NCBI RefSeq assembly: GCF_039503195.1
Contig: NZ_JBCJKP010000001.1
Span: 1,488,001 to 1,552,000, forward strand
From: Streptomyces mirabilis
Lineage (GTDB): Bacteria > Actinomycetota > Actinomycetes > Streptomycetales > Streptomycetaceae
Direction: 5' to 3'
Length of the DNA: 64,000 nt
The notes below the pieces were generated by a model. That model ran no database searches. It saw only the letters and a program-made list of their open reading frames with translations, and was not told the DNA's origin. Position numbers and translations under genes: made by a program. This document shows, piece by piece, positions 33,375 through 41,848 of the stretch. Each line of letters starts with the position of its first letter. Position 1 is the first letter of the stretch.

Positions 33375-33770
33375 ATGGCAGCGAACGTGGTGGGCGAGGC
33401 CCGGCTCGAGGACCGGTGGCGGGACATCCTGTCGGTGCACGCGCGCACGATGTGTGAGATCGACCGCGCGCTGCACCCGCACGGTCTCGGCGCCAGCGAC
33501 TTCGAGGTGCTGGACATCCTCGTCTCGAGCGAGCTCGCGCACGAGGGCGAGCACTGCCGGGTGCAGAACATCGCCGACCGTGTCCATCTGAGCCAGAGCG
33601 CCCTGTCCCGCCTGATCGGGCGGCTGGAGAAGGACGGCCTGGTGGAACGCACCGTGTGTCTGGAGGACCGGCGCGGTGTGTGGGTCGCGCTCACCCGCAA
33701 GGGACGCGACCTGCACGCCGAGGTACGCCCCCTGCAACGCGCCGTGCTGGCCCGCATGCTGAACGTCTAG
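33375..33770 (+). CDS. MarR-family transcriptional regulator
   Basis: A 131-residue winged-helix dimer: VHARTMCEIDRALHPHGLGA, SDFEVLDILVSSE, then recognition helix VHLSQSALSRLIGRLEKDGL and wing DRRGVWVALTRKGRD. A Cys in CRVQNIADRV and another at VCLEDRR could allow redox sensing, as in OhrR-like members, but this is speculation. The palindrome at 33318-33336 supports autoregulation. Confidence 0.9.
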   Translation: MAANVVGEARLEDRWRDILSVHARTMCEIDRALHPHGLGASDFEVLDILVSSELAHEGEHCRVQNIADRVHLSQSALSRLIGRLEKDGLVERTVCLEDRRGVWVALTRKGRDLHAEVRPLQRAVLARMLNV

Positions 33771-33810
33771 CGTCCCCCCGCCGCACCTCGCCCCTCCCCA
33801 CACGAACGCG

Positions 33811-34698
33811 TCACACCACGAACTCGGCCCCGTCCGGCAGCACTTCGACCCCCGCCGCGCTCACCCGCGCCCGGGCGTCCGAGTCCGGGTCGAGCAGCGG
33901 GTTCGTGTTGTTGAGGTGCGTGTAGATCCGTCGGGGGCCGGAATGACGGGCGAGGGCCGCGAGGCTGCCGCGCACGCCCGCCACCGGAAGGTGCCCCATC
34001 GCCGCCTGCCGCCCGCCCCGCGAGCGCACGGCCGTGCCCATCTCGTCGGGCGCGAAGAACGTGCCGTCGAGCAGTGCGCAGTCCGCCGAGGCGAGCAGGT
34101 CGTCCAGCTCCGGGGTCCAGGCGCCCAGACAGGGCGCGTACAGGAGCACTCCGCCGCCTGCCAGGTCCTCGATCCGGTACGCGGTCACCCAGCGGTCGTC
34201 CGGGTCGGGGCCGGCGACGTACTTCGGGGCCTTGGGACCGAGGGGGTGCGCGGTGACGACCAGACCGCCGGACAGCACGAATCCGCCCTCGGTCAGGCTG
34301 TCCGCCCACTCCCAGGGGGCGTAGCGGTCGAGCAGGTCACGCAGGGGGGCCAGGGTGGCGAGGACGGGCGGTGCGGCGTAGACCTTGAGCCCGGCTCCGC
34401 CGCGCAAGACGGTCAGCCCGGCGACGTGGTCGGCTTCCGCGTCGGTCAGGAGCACGCCCCGTACGGGGGTGTCCCGAGGCCCCGGTCCGGGCGCGAGAGC
34501 CGGGGTGGTGGTCAGCTGCGTACGGATGTCGGGCGAGGCGTTGAGCAGCCACCAGTCGCGGGAGTTGCCGCTCAGGGCGACGGACTCCTGGGTCCGCGCG
34601 GGCAGTTTTCCGTCGCGGGCGGCCGCGCAGAGCGCGCACGCGCAGTTCCACTGTGGGAAGCCGCCACCGGCGGCCGTGCCCAGCAGGACGACTTTCAA
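33811..34698 (-). CDS. pqqB: PqqB-like metallo-beta-lactamase-fold hydrolase
   Basis: A 295-residue PqqB-type protein. The N terminus VVLLGTAAGGGFPQWNCACA, with NCACALC, is the family's structural zinc loop. TDAEADHVAGL is the modified HxHxDH site, RGGRQAAMGHLPVAGVRGSL and IYTHLNNTNPLLDPDS complete it. PqqB hydroxylates a Tyr-Glu-derived intermediate of the cofactor PQQ. No pqqA, C, D or E is in the window, so this is an isolated copy and may act on another substrate. The start is TTG at 34698 with GGGGAG six bases before; no ATG or GTG fits the conserved N terminus. Confidence 0.8.
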   Translation of the reverse strand: MKVVLLGTAAGGGFPQWNCACALCAAARDGKLPARTQESVALSGNSRDWWLLNASPDIRTQLTTTPALAPGPGPRDTPVRGVLLTDAEADHVAGLTVLRGGAGLKVYAAPPVLATLAPLRDLLDRYAPWEWADSLTEGGFVLSGGLVVTAHPLGPKAPKYVAGPDPDDRWVTAYRIEDLAGGGVLLYAPCLGAWTPELDDLLASADCALLDGTFFAPDEMGTAVRSRGGRQAAMGHLPVAGVRGSLAALARHSGPRRIYTHLNNTNPLLDPDSDARARVSAAGVEVLPDGAEFVV

Positions 34699-34761
34699 GG
34701 GGGCTCCCCTCCCTGCGCATGAAACCGTACCCGGAGGATCTTCCCCACTCGGCGGCCAGAA

Positions 34762-35874
34762 CTACGCGGCGGCCGGGGGCAGTTCGGGACGATCTTCGCC
34801 GGGGCGCCGGTCCGCGGGGCGCGCGGGCGGGATCGGTGTCGAGGGGAAGTCCCGCGGTCCGGTCCACAGCGCCGGGACCGCGTCGCCGCGGCGGCACAAC
34901 TCGAAGGCGATCGTCTCGTAGTTGACCCGCCAGCCGTGGAAGTGCGGCCACGCCTGTTCGGCCGTCCGCTCGGCGGGGAACCCGGCCGCCTCCAGCATCG
35001 CGACGGCCGCGTCGAACTCCAGGTAGGTGAGCTGGATCGGGGTCTCGGGTGCGGGGTCGGTGTCGTAGGGGAAACGCAGGGAGCGGGCGATGTCGCGCAG
35101 TGCGGTGAATCCGGCGCGCAGCATCAGGCGGGCCTCGGGCGGGGCGCTGCTCGGGGTCAGGGCGAGCTGCATGGCGGCCGCGTCCATGACGGCGACGAGG
35201 GCGACGATCCAGCTGCGGTAGGGCCGCGGTGAGCGGAACGCGAGCAGGACGGGGTACGTGGAGTGGCTCTCGCCGATGTCGGAGGCGAGCCGTTCCCAGG
35301 AGCGGTAGAGCTCGGGCAGCGCGGTCTCGGTGTCGACCAGCCACTGCCGGGCGAGGATCTCCGGTCCCCAGGCGGGTTCGCCCGCGCGCGACTGGAGCAG
35401 GGTCACCTCCAGCTCGCGGCGGTTGTAGGCGGCGTACAGGGTGGGCAGGTAGGCGATCTGGAGGGCGATCACGACCGGTCCGGTGACGGCCGCGATGAAG
35501 TCCACCACGGACAGGTGCAGTCGGTCGCCGCTGGCGAAGCCGAGCGTGAACAGGCTGGAGCCCGCCTCCCGGACCGATTGGGTCCAGGTCAGCGAGGAGA
35601 TGGCGTGCAGCAGCAGTCCGAAGCCGATCAGGGCGCCGCCGAGCCAGCTCACGAGTGTGCCCATCAACATGAGCGGGGCGAGCCAGGTCTGTGCGCGGTC
35701 GATGGCACGGTAGCTGCCGCCGGGGGCGGCGAGGCGCAGCAGGAAGCGCAGGGAGCGCCACCAGCGGATCACCATCGAGGAGTACAGCCCGCGGGGCACG
35801 ACGAGGGTGCGCAGGATGCTGGCGAACACCAGCAGCAGGAGCAGGCCACCGGCCACGCCCGAGATCCATTTCAT
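34762..35874 (-). CDS. Membrane protein with potassium-channel-like pore segment
   Basis: A 370-residue protein of unknown function. Helices lie at about residues 4-26, 64-92 and 121-147; a pore-loop-like segment at 103-118 reads SSLFTLGFASGD, where TLGFASGD resembles the K+ selectivity filter TxGYGD with a two-residue insertion. The remaining 220 residues are soluble and mainly helical (ELYRSWERLASDIGESHSTY, MLRAGFTALRDIARSLRFP). The order outer helix, pore loop, inner helix, cytosolic domain fits a 2TM-type channel. No standard regulator domain is recognised. The stop is 64 bp from the pqqB start, same strand. Confidence 0.6.
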   Translation of the reverse strand: MKWISGVAGGLLLLLVFASILRTLVVPRGLYSSMVIRWWRSLRFLLRLAAPGGSYRAIDRAQTWLAPLMLMGTLVSWLGGALIGFGLLLHAISSLTWTQSVREAGSSLFTLGFASGDRLHLSVVDFIAAVTGPVVIALQIAYLPTLYAAYNRRELEVTLLQSRAGEPAWGPEILARQWLVDTETALPELYRSWERLASDIGESHSTYPVLLAFRSPRPYRSWIVALVAVMDAAAMQLALTPSSAPPEARLMLRAGFTALRDIARSLRFPYDTDPAPETPIQLTYLEFDAAVAMLEAAGFPAERTAEQAWPHFHGWRVNYETIAFELCRRGDAVPALWTGPRDFPSTPIPPARPADRRPGEDRPELPPAAA

Positions 35875-35962
35875 GCGGTCATTCTCACGTCCGACGCGGA
35901 CGTCTTCAGCGCAACGGATCTCGTACGGCGCGAACGGGGCCCGCGACCCGCATGTCGAACGG

Positions 35963-36385
35963 TCAGGCCCGCGGCCGGACCAACAGGGTACGAACGCCCT
36001 CGGAGGTGAGGGTCAGGCCGTTCGGTGAACTCGGGTCGATGGTGAGCGACAGATCACCGGTCGGCCATTGGGAGGCGAGCGCGCCCAGCGGAACCAGACG
36101 GTAGCGGGAGACGGACGGCAGCATTTCGGCCATCGCCGGCTCCGAGGTGAACACCGGCACCACCTGCTCCCCGCCCGGCTGCTCCAGCACGGGCAGTGCC
36201 ACGGCCGCGGGGTCGCGTACGTCCTCCTCGCTCGCGTCGTCCGGCACCGGGACCAGCACCTCGCTGCCGGCCAGGGTGTCCAGCGCCAGCGGGTTCTCGG
36301 TGTTCTCCGCGAGTGCGTTCAGTGCCTCCTGGGCCGGTGTGGTGGCCGTCGGCAGGTAGTGATGGTTGTTCGAGGGTGTGTCCAT
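35963..36385 (-). CDS. SseB-domain protein
   Basis: A 140-residue small soluble protein. PAQEALNALAENTENPLALD leads into a domain with SEVLVPVPDD, GEQVVPVFTSEPAMAEMLP and LSLTIDPSSPNGLTLTSEGV, the pattern of the SseB N-terminal domain found in actinobacterial ESX/T7SS-associated and unrelated proteins. No membrane segment. No secretion gene lies nearby except the AAA+ protein 17 kb away. Function unknown. Confidence 0.75.
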   Translation of the reverse strand: MDTPSNNHHYLPTATTPAQEALNALAENTENPLALDTLAGSEVLVPVPDDASEEDVRDPAAVALPVLEQPGGEQVVPVFTSEPAMAEMLPSVSRYRLVPLGALASQWPTGDLSLTIDPSSPNGLTLTSEGVRTLLVRPRA

Positions 36386-36506
36386 TGGCAGATCCCAGGT
36401 AGTGACGGACAGGCCGCCCGGGGCGGGACTCGCCCCGGGCGCGGCTCCTGTCGCGCGTACCCACTCGCGGCCGGGGCATTCCCCGCCCCCGCCCGCCGGT
36501 GCTCAC

Positions 36507-36554
36507 GAGGTCGAGAGACCGAGAGGTCAGGAGGTCAGGAGATCAGGAGATCAG
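36507..36554. repeat. Six tandem 8-bp units over the stop codon of the oxygenase gene
   Basis: Units GAGGTCGA, GAGACCGA, GAGGTCAG, GAGGTCAG, GAGATCAG and GAGATCAG occupy 36507-36554. The stop codon of the minus-strand gene (36545-36543) lies in the fifth unit. The period is not a multiple of three, so added or lost copies would move the stop by changing frame. Confidence 0.85.
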
Positions 36555-37784
36555 CGGGATGTCGTCCGAGGGCAGGCCGAGGCGGTCGCGGCCGACGCGG
36601 CGGGCCAGCGGTTCGGCCATCGTGGGGCCGAGGTGCGACCAGATCGTGGCGGCGTCCCGGAAGTAGCGCTGCATCCGTGCGCCGTCGCGGGCGTGCCGGG
36701 AGCCCGCCGTGCGGAAGAGGATGCCCTGGAGCGCGTCCCAGGCCAGGCGCCCGGCGGTGACGAAGACCAGCGCGAGCCGGTTGTCGACGGCGGTCGTGAA
36801 GAGAGCCCGGCCCGACACGTTGTCGCAGCAGGCCTCCATCCAGTCGTCGGCGGTCGCCCGCAGCGCCGCGTCCGCCGTACGGATCGCGGCCAGCGCCTCC
36901 CCCAGGTGGCGCTGGTAGTCGTGGAGGTCCGCGCGGGTGCGGCCGGGGTCCAGGACGAGCGGCCGTTCGGCGATGATCCGGGCGTACTCGTCGGCGGCCG
37001 CGTACGCGGTGCCGATCATGAGGGCGGCCAGCTCGCCGTGGAAGAAGCTCGCCGCGCGCCCCGCGTACATGGGATGGCCGTGCAGCTTCGAGCCGACGGA
37101 GCCGCCCTCGACGGGCAGGTCGAGCAGGCTCGCCTCCCGGGTGAAGTGCGCGGGGATGCGGGCCTCGTCGAGGCGGATGCTGTGGGAACCACTGCCGCGC
37201 AGGCCGAGGACGCCCTGCCAGTCGTCGAGCAGGGTCCAGGCGGAGCGCGGCGCGACGAACAGCACGAGCGGCCCCGGCGGGTCCTCCGGCTTCTCGGGGG
37301 CGCGCAGGGTCTGACCGACGTAGTGGGTGGAGTACGGGGAGCCGGAGGAATAGGACCAGGTGCCGTCGAGGACCACATGACCCTCGCCGTCGGGCCGCGC
37401 CACCCCGACGGGGGTCGCGGTGGAAGCGGCCCGGAAGTCGCCCTCGTCGCCGAAGAGTTCGTCCTGTGTCTTCTCCTCGAAGACCGAGGCGACCTGGAGG
37501 ACATGGGCGGCGGTGAGAGACAGGGCCCAGCCGGTGGAGGGGCAACCGCGCGCGACCTCGGTCACGACGCGGTAGAAGGTCGGCAGGCCGAAGGCGTAGC
37601 CGCCGTACCTGCGCGGCTGCAGCATCCGGTAGAAACCGGCGCGCAGGAACTCCTCGTGGGTGTCCTTGGGGTAGATCGTCAGCCGCTCGGTCTCCGGCTG
37701 ACGTTCGAGCAGCGCGGGCCGCATCGCCACGGCCCGCTCGATCACTTCGCGTTCGGTGAGTTCCGGTTCGGGAACGGCGATCAC
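36543..37784 (-). CDS. Acyl-CoA-dehydrogenase-fold flavin monooxygenase/dehydrogenase (HsaA-like)
   Basis: A 413-residue protein of the acyl-CoA dehydrogenase superfamily, closest in pattern to two-component flavin-dependent hydroxylases of the HsaA/naphthocyclinone type: YPKDTHEEFLRAGFYRMLQP, RRYGGYAFGLPTFYRVVTEV, GCPSTGWALSLTAAHVLQVA and SYSSGSPYSTHYVGQTLR. The acyl-CoA dehydrogenase catalytic Glu position is not evident, consistent with an oxygenase using reduced flavin from a partner reductase. GTG 37784 follows AGGAGG at four bases. No reductase gene is adjacent. Substrate unknown. Confidence 0.82.
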   Translation of the reverse strand: MIAVPEPELTEREVIERAVAMRPALLERQPETERLTIYPKDTHEEFLRAGFYRMLQPRRYGGYAFGLPTFYRVVTEVARGCPSTGWALSLTAAHVLQVASVFEEKTQDELFGDEGDFRAASTATPVGVARPDGEGHVVLDGTWSYSSGSPYSTHYVGQTLRAPEKPEDPPGPLVLFVAPRSAWTLLDDWQGVLGLRGSGSHSIRLDEARIPAHFTREASLLDLPVEGGSVGSKLHGHPMYAGRAASFFHGELAALMIGTAYAAADEYARIIAERPLVLDPGRTRADLHDYQRHLGEALAAIRTADAALRATADDWMEACCDNVSGRALFTTAVDNRLALVFVTAGRLAWDALQGILFRTAGSRHARDGARMQRYFRDAATIWSHLGPTMAEPLARRVGRDRLGLPSDDIPLIS

Positions 37785-38050
37785 GGGGCCTCCTGACAGG
37801 CGGGACTGTCCGTACGTGCGGCGACACCAGTGATTGAACACGCAGACCCGCCACGGTGTACCACCGGATAACGCCAAGTACGAGGATCTGTACAGCGGTT
37901 GAAGTGTCGGCCGGCCCGCCCGGGAGCGCGGGGGGAGCGCTTTTCCCACCCGTCGGCCAGGGCTTCGAGGCGATGGCCTTGGTGAAAACGAACCAGCGAT
38001 GGTGACCGGGGCCCACGCGCCTCGCAGGCCCCGCCGCCTACCGTGGGCGC

Positions 38051-39313
38051 ATGCCGATGCAACCCTGGTTTCCCGACGCCAAGCTGGGCGTCTTCATCCA
38101 CTACGGTGTCTACGCCGTGGGCGGCGCGGCCGAGTCCTGGTCGTTCTACACGGGCGAGATGACCCACGAGCAGTACATGAAACAGCTCGAAGGCTTCACC
38201 GCGTCGAAGTACGATCCGGACGCCTGGGCCGAGCTGTTCGCCCGCATCGGCGCCCGGTACGCGGTCCTCACCACCAAGCACCACGACGGCGTCGCCCTCT
38301 GGGACACCGGCCACCGCAGTCTCGACGTCGTCCGGGACACCCCGGCCGGCCGGGACCTCGTCACGGGTTTCGTCGACGCGCTGCGCGAGCGGGGGCTGAA
38401 GGTCGGGCTCTACTACTCGCACTCCGACTGGAACCACCCCGACTACCCCAGCGTCCGGCACGTCAGGCCGGGCGAACCGCCGAGTCCCTACTCGCACGCC
38501 GAGCCCGGCAAGGAGGACCCGGCCGCCTGGGAGCGCTACCTCGCCTACCGCGACGGCCAGGTCCGCGAGTTGATGGACCGCTTCCGCCCCGACCTGCTCT
38601 GGTTCGACGGCGAGTGGGAGCGCACCGAGGAGCAGTGGCGGACGGACGAGCTCGCCGAGCTGATCCTCGCGGGCAACCCCGACGCCGTCCTCAACGCGCG
38701 GATGCTCAGCCACGGCGACTACGCCACCCCTGAGCAGGGCACCCCGCTGCAGGCCCCGGAGGGCCCGTGGGAGCTGTGCCTGACGATCAACGACTCGTGG
38801 AGCCACCGGCCGCAGGACCGCGACTTCAAGTCGGTGCGTCAGCTGGTGCGCTACTTCACCGAGACGATCGGTATGGGCGGCAATCTGCTGCTCGGCGCCG
38901 GGCCCCGCGAGGACGGGACCATCCCCGAGGAGCAGATCGAACGCCTGGAGGGGCTCGGCGCGTGGATCGGGCGGCACACGGACGCGGTGTACGGGACGGT
39001 CGCCGGGCTGCCCGCGGGGCACCACTACGGTCCCAGCACCCTCTCCGCCGACCGGCGCACGCTGTACCTGGTCTGCTTCGACGCCCCCCGTGACAACGTC
39101 TCGTTGCGCGGCCTGCGCAACGAGGTCAAGCGCGTCACGGTCCTGGGCACCGGCACCGAACTGGCCCACCACGTCACCGGCGGCCTCGACACCGTCCCGG
39201 GCGTGACGTGGATCGACGCGCCCGCCGCGGCCGACCTCGACGAGTACGCCACCGTCCTCGCCGTCGAGCTGGAGGGCGAACTGGACCTCTACCGGGGCAC
39301 CGGCCGCGACTGA
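38051..39313 (+). CDS. GH29 alpha-L-fucosidase
   Basis: A 420-residue enzyme without signal peptide, so probably intracellular. The GH29 barrel has AKLGVFIHYGVYAVGGAAES, YAVLTTKHHDGVALWD, VGLYYSHSDWNHPDYP and the nucleophile Asp186 in LLWFDGEW. The acid/base is not fixed in position in this family and is not assigned. NDSWSHRPQDRDFKSVRQLV and GGNLLLGAGPREDGTIPEEQ close the barrel. It ends 14 bp from the convergent glycosyltransferase. It adds to the sugar-processing genes of this segment but has no dedicated transporter. Confidence 0.93.
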   Translation: MPMQPWFPDAKLGVFIHYGVYAVGGAAESWSFYTGEMTHEQYMKQLEGFTASKYDPDAWAELFARIGARYAVLTTKHHDGVALWDTGHRSLDVVRDTPAGRDLVTGFVDALRERGLKVGLYYSHSDWNHPDYPSVRHVRPGEPPSPYSHAEPGKEDPAAWERYLAYRDGQVRELMDRFRPDLLWFDGEWERTEEQWRTDELAELILAGNPDAVLNARMLSHGDYATPEQGTPLQAPEGPWELCLTINDSWSHRPQDRDFKSVRQLVRYFTETIGMGGNLLLGAGPREDGTIPEEQIERLEGLGAWIGRHTDAVYGTVAGLPAGHHYGPSTLSADRRTLYLVCFDAPRDNVSLRGLRNEVKRVTVLGTGTELAHHVTGGLDTVPGVTWIDAPAAADLDEYATVLAVELEGELDLYRGTGRD

Positions 39314-39326
39314 CGGGGGAACCATG

Positions 39327-41324
39327 TCAAGGAAGTGCGGCGGCAGAACGGGGCGAGCAGCGGTAGAGGCGTGACATCGGGAGCGGTGCGCGTATGCAAT
39401 GGGCGCGCACCCATTCGGCGTTGGTCCGGCCCGGGACGGTCACCACGCCGCCGAGGACGACGTAGCGCAGCCGGCCGGTGGCGACGAGGTGACGGAACTG
39501 GGCGTCGGTGGGCGTGGGCGCGGCCCCGGTGAATCCGCCCATGGGAAGCACCTTGGCGCCCGCGTAGAGGATGTACGCGGCGGCGGACCGCCAACTGGTC
39601 GTCGCGAAGAGGTAGGTGGCTCCGTCCTGGTGGGCCCGGGTGTAGGCCAGGAGCCGCTGCTGGTCCTCGTCGAGTCCGTCGGTGGACTTCGGGACCTTAC
39701 CGCCCGCGGTCCCGGCGGCGGGCGGTGCGGAGAGGGTCCATTGCCGCGCGTTGTGGTGGTGCCACGCGGACACCGGCCCGGTGGAGCCCATGCCGGAGTG
39801 CCCGTAGGCGGGGTCGAGGACCGAGGCGGCCCAGGCCGCGGAGGGCCCCAGCATCGCCACGACGGCCAGACCGAGGCCCAGCACCGCGATGCGCCGTCGC
39901 GCCCCTACGGCGCCGTCGGTACGGGACAGGGCCAACAGCGCCAGCGCGCCCGCTCCAAGGATGATCGCGGCCGGGGCCAGCCACGGCAGGAACGTCGGGT
40001 ACTGCCCCGCGACCACCGCCGACCAGACCACCGTGGTCACCACGGCGACGGGCAGCGCCCACGTCCGTGCCCCGCTCCCGTTGCGCCAGGCACGCCAGAA
40101 CTGCACCGTCCCGGCGCCGAAGAGCGCCGCCAGCGGTACGGCCACGACACCCATGTAGTACGTATGGCCGCCGACCGCTCCGGCGCTGAACACCAGGAAG
40201 TACGTGGCCAGCCAGACCGCCCAGAGCAGGAAGCCCGCCCGCAGCGGGTCCGTACGCGGCCTGCCGCGCAGCCACACCAGACCGCACACCGCGGCGAGCG
40301 CGGCCGCCGGGTACAGCCAGCCGACCTGCGAGGCCAGCGACGGGCCGACCATCTTGGCCCACTGCGTGGCGGCGTGTCCGGCCCCGGGCTCTTTGGGGAC
40401 GGTGCCCGCCATGGTCTGTGCCGCCACGCTTCCGGTGTCCTTGGCGTCGATGCCGAGGCTGGAGAAACGGGTGAGGAAGTTGTATCCGACGACCTGGCTG
40501 ATGGCCGAGTTGTTCGTCGTACCGTCCACGTACGGACGGTCCTTGGCCGGGGTCAGTGTCACCAGCAGCACCCACGAGGCCGAGACCGCCAGACACACCG
40601 TGCCTGCGGCGGCCAGGTGGGCCAGGCGGCGGCGCAGCACCGCCGGTGCCGAGACCACGTACAGCAGGCCGAGCGCCGGGAGGACCGCCCAGGCCTCCAG
40701 CATCTTGGCCTGGAAACCGAGGCCGACCCATATGCCGGCCGCGAGCAGCGGGCGCAGCCGGGCCTCGCGGGCCGCGCCCAGCGTGGCGTCGGCGGCCAAC
40801 AGGACGAGCAGGGTGAACGCGGGGTCCTCGGCCTGCGTGCGGAAGAGCCCCGCGACCGCCGGGGTGAGCGCGAACGCGCCCGCCGCGAGCAGGCCCGCGC
40901 TCTCCCCCGCCCAGCGGCGCACCGCGCGGTACAGGACGGCGACGCTGAGCACGCCCTCGATGACCTGGGGCAGGGTGAGCGCCCACGGATGGAATCCGAG
41001 GATCCGCGCGGACAGCGCCTGGGGCCACAGGAAGCCGGGCAGTTTGTCGATCGTGATCGAGTTGCCGGGGTCGAAGGAGCCGAACAGGAAGCCCTTCCAG
41101 CTCTCGGACATGCTGCGCGCGGTCTGCGCGTAGAACGCGTGGTAGCCACTGTGCTGGATGTCCCAGGTGAACAGCAGGGCCGCCATCGCGAGGATCGCCA
41201 GCAGCGCGGGTCTGGCGTGGGCCGGTCCTCCCACCGGGCTGCGGCCGGACGTCCCGGGACGGGCTAGCAGCCGCCCGCCCGTCCGCTGGGCCGACGCGAT
41301 GATCGCTGCGGTGGTGCTGACCAT
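39327..41324 (-). CDS. ArnT/PMT-type GT39/GT83 membrane glycosyltransferase
   Basis: A 665-residue GT-C enzyme with about 12 transmembrane helices. The family features are HSGYHAFYAQTARSMSESWK, FLFGSFDPGNSITIDKLPGF (acidic DKxP loop) and FRTQAEDPAFTLLVLLAADA, with QAKMLEAWAVLPALGLLYVV. The C-terminal extracellular domain contains GMGSTGPVSAWHHHNARQW and LLAYTRAHQDGATYLFATTS. Such actinobacterial proteins transfer sugars from polyprenyl-phosphate donors outside the membrane. ATG 41324 follows GGGAAGG. No donor-synthesis gene adjoins it. Confidence 0.88.
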   Translation of the reverse strand: MVSTTAAIIASAQRTGGRLLARPGTSGRSPVGGPAHARPALLAILAMAALLFTWDIQHSGYHAFYAQTARSMSESWKGFLFGSFDPGNSITIDKLPGFLWPQALSARILGFHPWALTLPQVIEGVLSVAVLYRAVRRWAGESAGLLAAGAFALTPAVAGLFRTQAEDPAFTLLVLLAADATLGAAREARLRPLLAAGIWVGLGFQAKMLEAWAVLPALGLLYVVSAPAVLRRRLAHLAAAGTVCLAVSASWVLLVTLTPAKDRPYVDGTTNNSAISQVVGYNFLTRFSSLGIDAKDTGSVAAQTMAGTVPKEPGAGHAATQWAKMVGPSLASQVGWLYPAAALAAVCGLVWLRGRPRTDPLRAGFLLWAVWLATYFLVFSAGAVGGHTYYMGVVAVPLAALFGAGTVQFWRAWRNGSGARTWALPVAVVTTVVWSAVVAGQYPTFLPWLAPAAIILGAGALALLALSRTDGAVGARRRIAVLGLGLAVVAMLGPSAAWAASVLDPAYGHSGMGSTGPVSAWHHHNARQWTLSAPPAAGTAGGKVPKSTDGLDEDQQRLLAYTRAHQDGATYLFATTSWRSAAAYILYAGAKVLPMGGFTGAAPTPTDAQFRHLVATGRLRYVVLGGVVTVPGRTNAEWVRAHCIRAPLPMSRLYRCSPRSAAALP

Positions 41325-41478
41325 GGACGTACCTTCCCGGTGTACTCGCCGTTCGCTCGGAGAGAGGGCGGAACGGCCCACCGGGATGCCTGGGGGCGGT
41401 GGCTGTTCAGGTGACGTTCAGGTCGAGGGAGGAACGCCGCGGCTCACACCGTGGGTCGCGGCCGGTGCGCTGCCGGAC

Positions 41479-41676
41479 TCAGCTCGTCTCCGCCGCGCGG
41501 CAGGAGCCGCAGGTGATGTGGCGGGCCGGCTTCTCGTGGGTGGCCCGGCCGGTTCCGGCGATGTCCTGGGTCGGCGGGTGGCTTTCGTGCACATGCGTGC
41601 GACAGAGCGCCGCGCCGCAGCGGATGCATACGGCGACCGCGGGACCGGGGGTACCGAGGCAGTCGTAACAGTTCAT
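41479..41676 (-). CDS. Small zinc-ribbon protein, DUF2180 family
   Basis: A 65-residue cysteine/histidine-rich protein: MNCYDCLGTPG, VCIRCGAALCRTHVHE and HITCGSCRAAE. Cys pairs (CxxC three times) and interspersed His residues suggest two zinc sites. GAGGTGAGGAC precedes the ATG. The gene is monocistronic between the glycosyltransferase and phosphatase genes. Function unknown. Confidence 0.85.
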   Translation of the reverse strand: MNCYDCLGTPGPAVAVCIRCGAALCRTHVHESHPPTQDIAGTGRATHEKPARHITCGSCRAAETS

Positions 41677-41848
41677 GTCCTCACCTCGTTCTTTGGTGAG
41701 CACGGCCCTGTTGGGGGCTCTGCGATCCATCCTCCATCATCCTCACGAACATCGCCTGGCAGAGAACGCGGCCACGAGCCGTGCGCTCGGGCGGGCCGGA
41801 ATCGGTCACCGTGTCGCATCGGACCAGGGGGCGGAGTAGACAGGGGAC

